A stretch of DNA of 8,720 nucleotides, from assembly GCA_007133745.1 (NCBI GenBank), contig SLMC01000223.1, positions 1-8,720 on the forward strand, given 5' to 3'. This DNA comes from Kiritimatiellia bacterium. GTDB lineage: Bacteria; Verrucomicrobiota; Kiritimatiellia; UBA8416; SLMC01. Under the pieces are notes generated by a model that was given only the letters and a program-made list of their open reading frames with translations, ran no database searches and was not told the origin of the DNA. Below, piece after piece: positions 6,147 through 8,720 of this stretch (position 1 is its first letter; every line of letters begins with the position of its first letter). The position numbers and the translations under genes were made by a program.

Positions 6147-6166
6147 CGACCTCCTTCGACCTCCTT
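6147..6166 (-). promoter_or_regulatory. Tandemly duplicated ribosome binding site
   Basis: The 10-mer AAGGAGGTCG occurs twice head-to-tail directly before the coiled-coil gene. The copy nearer the gene leaves five bases between AGGAGG and the ATG at 6144, which is ideal and fixes the start. The second copy is 10 bases further upstream and could act as a standby site. Confidence 0.75.
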
Positions 6167-6181
6167 ATAAATTTGATCAGC

Positions 6182-6210
6182 ACCCTAGTGCAATCTTCGC
6201 CCAGGGTCAA
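6182..6210 (-). promoter_or_regulatory. Promoter of the coiled-coil gene, sigma70 type
   Basis: Read leftward, TTGACC (6210-6205) and TAGGGT (6187-6182) are spaced by 17 bp. The predicted start is near 6175, giving a leader of about 30 nt that begins just before the doubled ribosome site. The -10 box resembles the TAGGAT box of pckG. Confidence 0.6.
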
Positions 6211-6249
6211 GACGCAATCTCGGACGCATCTCACTTCCGGCGGTGTCAA

Positions 6250-6564
6250 GCAGGAGACATGGTAAGAAGGATGAGTTAGGGGATAAGATGCGCTCGGAAT
6301 CCCGAATGACGAAACACCCTAGCCCGAAAGAAGCCCGAAACTCGGAATTGGGCACGATGGCGACATCAGGGCGCAATACGACTGCGGGTAAAGCTCAGGC
6401 CTTTGGGGCGGCATAAGGGCTGCGAGAATCGTGCAAATATGACACAAGCGCCAACTTGCATAAGAGACACTATGGCTCATTGTTTCCATATGCGAACCGG
6501 TGTTTGATGTGTAAATGTTTCTGGATAATGAGTTTGCTACGTCAATGGTCTAGGCAATTTCGGT
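6250..6564. other. Intergenic region between divergent genes
   Basis: These 315 bases separate the leftward coiled-coil gene from the rightward hsp20. No gene is supported. Read leftward, 6290-6350 has several TTCGGG-containing units (TTCGGGCTTC, TTCGGGCTAG, ATTCGGGATT) that look like a degenerate short repeat. The remainder, from about 6420, is AT-richer and featureless to my eye. No CIRCE-type heat-shock operator (TTAGCACTC-N9-GAGTGCTAA) is present. Confidence 0.5.
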
Positions 6565-6580
6565 TGGCATGCTGCCTGCT
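6565..6580 (+). promoter_or_regulatory. Candidate sigma54 promoter of hsp20
   Basis: TGGCATGCTGCCTGCT matches the -24/-12 pattern TGGCACG-N4-TTGCW with GG and GC separated by exactly 10 bases and two mismatches. It would start transcription near 6591, about 65 nt before the hsp20 ATG. No enhancer-binding regulator is seen in the window, so this is a pattern match only. Confidence 0.35.
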
Positions 6581-6622
6581 TAGTCGCAATGTAACGAAGC
6601 GCTGTCAAGGATAGGGTATGCC

Positions 6623-6628
6623 TATAAT
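6623..6628 (+). promoter_or_regulatory. Candidate -10 box of hsp20
   Basis: A perfect TATAAT lies 27 bases before the hsp20 start codon. No good -35 box stands 16-18 bp upstream (17 bp gives CGCTGT), so this would be a weak or activator-dependent sigma70 promoter. The leader would be about 20 nt, leaving room for the ribosome site AAAGGAGGTGA (6638-6648). Confidence 0.4.
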
Positions 6629-6655
6629 CCAATATCGAAAGGAGGTGAATGAAAA

Positions 6656-7327
6656 ATGACAGACACAGGCAACAGGAAACTCACGGCGCTTACGGTTCTC
6701 GTCGCTGTGCTGCTTGCGGCCGTTGCGGCGCAAAGCGTGATGATGTTCGGGCTGCTCAGACAATGGCGCGGGTCGGCGGCGGCGGAAGTGGAAGTGGATG
6801 AGCCGAGCCGTCTTGCGTTCGCGCCCGATGACGATGCCGACTCGGACGCCAAGCTCGCGCTTCCGCCAAGTCCCTTTGTGGACGATCCGTTCGACTGGAA
6901 TCTCGACGATTGGGATCCGTTCAAGGAAATGCACGCCATGCACGACCGCATCAACCAGATGTTCGGACGCGCATACAACCGGTTCCAGCGAAGCGACGAT
7001 TTCGGCAGCCTTTTCGGCGACCATTCCTTCTCCCCGGCGATCAACATGGAGGACAAGGGGGATCGCTACGTGATCACGGTCGATCTTCCGGGCACGGAGG
7101 ATTCGCGCCTCGACGTAAAGCTGGACGGCCGGACTCTCGCGATTTCGGGAACCGTGCAGTCGGAATCGAAAGAGGAAGACAAGGGCCGAATGCTGCGCCG
7201 GGAACGCAGAAGCGGGAAATTCCACCGGACAGTCACGCTTCCGGGTCCCGTCCTGGCGGACAAGATGACGACGCAACACAAAAAAGGCGTTCTTCATATC
7301 GAGATACCCAAGGCAAACGACCCGTAA
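6656..7327 (+). CDS. Membrane-anchored small heat-shock protein (Hsp20 / alpha-crystallin)
   Basis: A 223-residue Hsp20-family chaperone that should bind unfolding proteins without ATP. Residues 10-34 form a clear hydrophobic segment after a short NRK-containing head, so the protein is probably tethered to the inner membrane. An acidic, proline-containing linker (about 44-90) leads to an amphipathic stretch WDPFKEMHAMHDRINQMF (86-103), typical of bacterial Hsp20 N-arms. The alpha-crystallin domain spans about 125-219 (SPAINMEDKGDRYVITVDLPG through KKGVLHIEIPK). The chain ends four residues after IPK, so the C-terminal I-x-I tail used for oligomer assembly is missing. The ATG at 6656 has a full AAAGGAGGTGA ten bases upstream; an out-of-frame ATG at 6649 gives only a short peptide. 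By charge both orientations are possible; a periplasmic chaperone domain is my favoured inference. It is a single gene with no partner visible. Confidence 0.88.
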   Translation: MTDTGNRKLTALTVLVAVLLAAVAAQSVMMFGLLRQWRGSAAAEVEVDEPSRLAFAPDDDADSDAKLALPPSPFVDDPFDWNLDDWDPFKEMHAMHDRINQMFGRAYNRFQRSDDFGSLFGDHSFSPAINMEDKGDRYVITVDLPGTEDSRLDVKLDGRTLAISGTVQSESKEEDKGRMLRRERRSGKFHRTVTLPGPVLADKMTTQHKKGVLHIEIPKANDP

Positions 7328-7560
7328 GGCGATGCGCCATGAGGGGGTTGGGATGCGCAAAGTCCCGGGGTTCCACCCGCCTGCGCCGAAGCGGCTTCGG
7401 CGGGCAGGCCCCAGGCTTTGCCGCGTCAGGCTTACAAGCCTGGAAGAATAGAAAGATTTCAAGACCTCCGTGCGCCGACTTCGGGATAGCCGCGCCGCTT
7501 CGCCCTGCGGCCATCCTGAAGCGGCTCAAGGCTGACGATGGCAGACATTGCCCGGGTGAT
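7328..7560. repeat. Cluster of GC-rich hairpins downstream of hsp20
   Basis: No gene is supported here. Three inverted repeats follow one another. At 7380-7408 CCTG plus CGCCGAAG pairs with CTTCGGCG and CAGG (12 bp, 2-nt bulge). At 7427-7442 CAGGCTT pairs with AAGCCTG around only AC, and an alternative uses CCAGGCTT at 7411-7418 with AAGCCTGG at 7436-7443. At 7494-7525 GCCGCTTC pairs with GAAGCGGC. None is followed by a T tract in either direction, so they are not obvious intrinsic terminators. They may be REP-like repeats or slow RNA decay of the hsp20 transcript. Confidence 0.5.
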
Positions 7561-7592
7561 TAAATCACTACTGATCCACCGGCTCTTCTCTT

Positions 7593-7617
7593 ATGAAAAA
7601 TTTATCAACTTTTTCAT
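7593..7617. promoter_or_regulatory. Inverted repeat upstream of the DtxR-family gene
   Basis: ATGAAAAA (7593-7600) and TTTTTCAT (7610-7617) form a perfect 8-bp dyad with a 9-bp spacer, ending at the first base of the -35 box. It could be an operator for a second regulator or an AT-rich UP-like element. Confidence 0.35.
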
Positions 7618-7645
7618 TGCCTTGTTAGGCGGGGCAAACTATATT
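7617..7645 (+). promoter_or_regulatory. Promoter of the iron-regulator operon
   Basis: TTGCCT (7617-7622) and TATATT (7640-7645) are separated by 17 bp. Transcription would begin near 7652, some 27 nt before the start codon at 7679. The -10 box lies inside the inverted repeat at 7633-7648. Confidence 0.55.
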
Positions 7646-7648
7646 GCC
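7633..7648. promoter_or_regulatory. Candidate metalloregulator operator overlapping the -10 box
   Basis: GGCAA-ACTATA-TTGCC is a 5+6+5 inverted repeat that covers the TATATT box. A further TTGCC at 7617-7621 overlaps the -35 box, so TTGCC/GGCAA/TTGCC half-sites span the promoter. Binding here would block RNA polymerase, as expected for autorepression by the DtxR-family protein encoded next. The sequence is not the classical DtxR or IdeR box. Confidence 0.5.
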
Positions 7649-7678
7649 TTTTGCTAATTCATTGGAAGGGGTGGGATT

Positions 7679-8434
7679 ATGAACCGGGAGACGGTTTTAT
7701 CGGCATCGCAGGAAGACTATCTTGAAATGATTGTGCGCTTGATTCGAGCCAAGGGTGCGGCACGGGTTCGCGATATTGCGAGCCGTCTGTCCGTAGCCAA
7801 GTCGTCCGTTTCGATCGCTTTGCGTTCCTTGAGCAAGCAGGGGCTTGTCCATTACAAGCCCTATGAACTGGTCGCGCTGACGGAAAAAGGCGAAGCTTTG
7901 GCGGATCGTATTCTTGCGCGGCATCGGGCGTTAAGCGCTTTTTTAACCCAAGTTCTGGACGTGGATGCGGAAGATGCCGAGGCGAATGCCTGCCGTCTCG
8001 AGCATGCGGTTGGCGAGGATGTAATGGCTCGTTTGAGCGGGTTTGCCGATTTTATGGCCTCAAGCGAGGTTCCGGCCCGAACGTTGCCTCAGGCTTTTCG
8101 TGAGCATTGGGCGGCGCAGGCTTCCGCAAGCGGCAACGGTTCGGCAGCGGCGTCGAAAGCGCCTGTCGAGGGCGCGGGCGGCTCGGGCGTGAAGCCGAGT
8201 TCGGTTTGCGTTCTGGCGGACGTGGCCCCTGGCGAAAGCGCCCGCATTGTCAAGGTGGGCGGGAGCGCGGCCGGTCGCCTCATGGATATGGGCGTGACGC
8301 GCGGCGCCAAAGTCAAGGTGGTTCGGGTCGCTCCGCTAGGCGATCCGATCGAAGTGGATATTCGGGGCTACCGACTGTCGTTGCGCAAGGCGGAAGCGCA
8401 AGCCATTGACGTGGAGAAAGAGCATCATGCATAG
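7679..8434 (+). CDS. DtxR-family metal-dependent repressor with fused FeoA domain
   Basis: A 251-residue cytosolic regulator that should bind DNA when loaded with Fe(II) or Mn(II). The winged-helix DNA-binding domain is at about 8-75 (RVRDIASRLSVAKSSVSIAL is the helix-turn-helix). The metal and dimer domain follows at about 76-140. Candidate primary metal ligands are D13 and E16 (QEDYLEMI), H82 (ARHRAL), C105, E108 and H109 (ACRLEHA). A Gly/Ser/Ala linker (about 146-174) joins a complete FeoA/SH3-like domain (about 176-246), with RLMDMGV and the typical APLGDPIEVDIRGYRLSLRK. The ATG at 7679 has GAAGGGG about 9 bases upstream. It is first in an operon with the FeoA gene, overlapping it by 8 bases. 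The presence of Asp at position 13 (as in MntR) with Cys at 105 (as in DtxR) leaves iron versus manganese open, but the Feo context favours iron. Confidence 0.9.
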   Translation: MNRETVLSASQEDYLEMIVRLIRAKGAARVRDIASRLSVAKSSVSIALRSLSKQGLVHYKPYELVALTEKGEALADRILARHRALSAFLTQVLDVDAEDAEANACRLEHAVGEDVMARLSGFADFMASSEVPARTLPQAFREHWAAQASASGNGSAAASKAPVEGAGGSGVKPSSVCVLADVAPGESARIVKVGGSAAGRLMDMGVTRGAKVKVVRVAPLGDPIEVDIRGYRLSLRKAEAQAIDVEKEHHA

Positions 8435-8720
8435 GACGGCTGAGCAAGGCTTATCTGAAATAAAACGGGGCGCAAGCGCTCCATTAAATGAATCTCGAAC
8501 GGGAACTTGGGTCGAAGTCGTGTCCATGACGGGCGGGCGCGGGTTGCAGCAGCGGCTGGCAGACATGGGCATTGGACCGGGCGCTCGGATTCGCATCGAG
8601 TCCAGCGGCCGGCCGGGTCCGTTTGTCGTTAAGGTCAAAGGCGCGCGTTTTGTTCTCGGCCGCGCCATGGTCGACCGCATTCAAGTGACGCCGGCCCCGA
8701 TCCCGAAGGAGGAGCAAATC
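8427..8720 (+). CDS. feoA: FeoA family protein, partial (cut by window end)
   Basis: An open frame from ATG 8427 to the window edge encodes at least 98 residues with no stop. It starts inside the end of the repressor gene (8-base overlap), so it is co-transcribed and probably coupled; GGAG lies 11 bases upstream. From about residue 19 it follows the FeoA SH3-like pattern: PLNESRTGTWVEVVSMTGG, RLADMGIGPGARIRI, then GPFVVKVKGARFVLGRAMVDRIQV. FeoA is a small cytosolic partner of the ferrous iron transporter FeoB. The first 18 residues are not part of the usual fold. The frame continues past the usual end of the domain, so its stop should be close beyond the window. This FeoA is distinct in sequence from the one fused to the repressor. 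Confidence 0.85.
   Translation, partial: MHRTAEQGLSEIKRGASAPLNESRTGTWVEVVSMTGGRGLQQRLADMGIGPGARIRIESSGRPGPFVVKVKGARFVLGRAMVDRIQVTPAPIPKEEQI
8704..8712 (+). promoter_or_regulatory. Ribosome-site-like sequence for a following gene
   Basis: AAGGAGGAG lies eight bases before the window end, within the last codons of feoA. A start codon would fall just outside the window, which fits a coupled next gene; feoB is the expected neighbour, but none of it is visible. Confidence 0.35.

Noticed and set aside
6145..6249. N-terminal extension of the coiled-coil protein to a TTG at 6249
   Set aside because: The extension would run through the TTGACC/TAGGGT promoter and both ribosome sites and would bury the hydrophobic N-terminus.
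6250..6655. CIRCE or sigma32-type heat-shock control upstream of hsp20
   Set aside because: I found neither a TTAGCACTC-N9-GAGTGCTAA dyad nor a CTTGAA/CCCCAT pair at suitable spacing.
6605..7462. A 285-codon minus-strand frame opposite hsp20
   Set aside because: The plus strand encodes a clear alpha-crystallin domain with an excellent ribosome site; the opposite frame has no recognisable domain.

Overview
This 8.7 kb window is moderately GC-rich bacterial DNA with ordinary gene density, wide intergenic gaps and several short repeats. Strong AGGAGG ribosome sites, sigma70-like promoters, a probable exported protein with an N-terminal hydrophobic segment and a GTP-type PEP carboxykinase suggest a Gram-negative, probably uncultivated lineage. 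I cannot name the phylum from sequence alone. There are no rRNA or tRNA genes, no CRISPR array, no transposase and no phage genes.

The left two thirds (205-6144) is transcribed leftward. It carries GTP-dependent PEP carboxykinase (pckG), a PAS / histidine-phosphoacceptor / receiver signalling protein, an M42 metallo-aminopeptidase and an exported coiled-coil protein of unknown function. The peptidase and signalling genes overlap by ATGA and form a translationally coupled pair. pckG has its own promoter and a leader of roughly 145 nt. That leader contains a strong hairpin and then a complete intrinsic terminator before the ribosome site, which looks like an attenuator or riboswitch.

The right third (6656-8720) is transcribed rightward. 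It carries a membrane-anchored small heat-shock protein (Hsp20) and then an iron module. The iron module is a DtxR-family repressor fused to a C-terminal FeoA/SH3-like domain, followed with an 8-base overlap by a separate FeoA protein that runs off the window. A ribosome-site-like AAGGAGGAG in the last bases suggests that another gene follows, plausibly feoB. The repressor promoter carries an inverted repeat across its -10 box, as expected for autoregulation.

The intergenic regions hold a MITE-like structure between pckG and the signalling gene (terminal inverted repeats, flanking 12-bp direct repeats), a short hairpin motif repeated in three gaps, and a cluster of GC-rich hairpins after hsp20.

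The most promising candidate for something undescribed is the pckG leader RNA. Next come the membrane-tethered Hsp20 and the kinase-like protein that lacks an ATPase domain and is coupled to a peptidase. The genes themselves belong to recognised families, except the coiled-coil protein.
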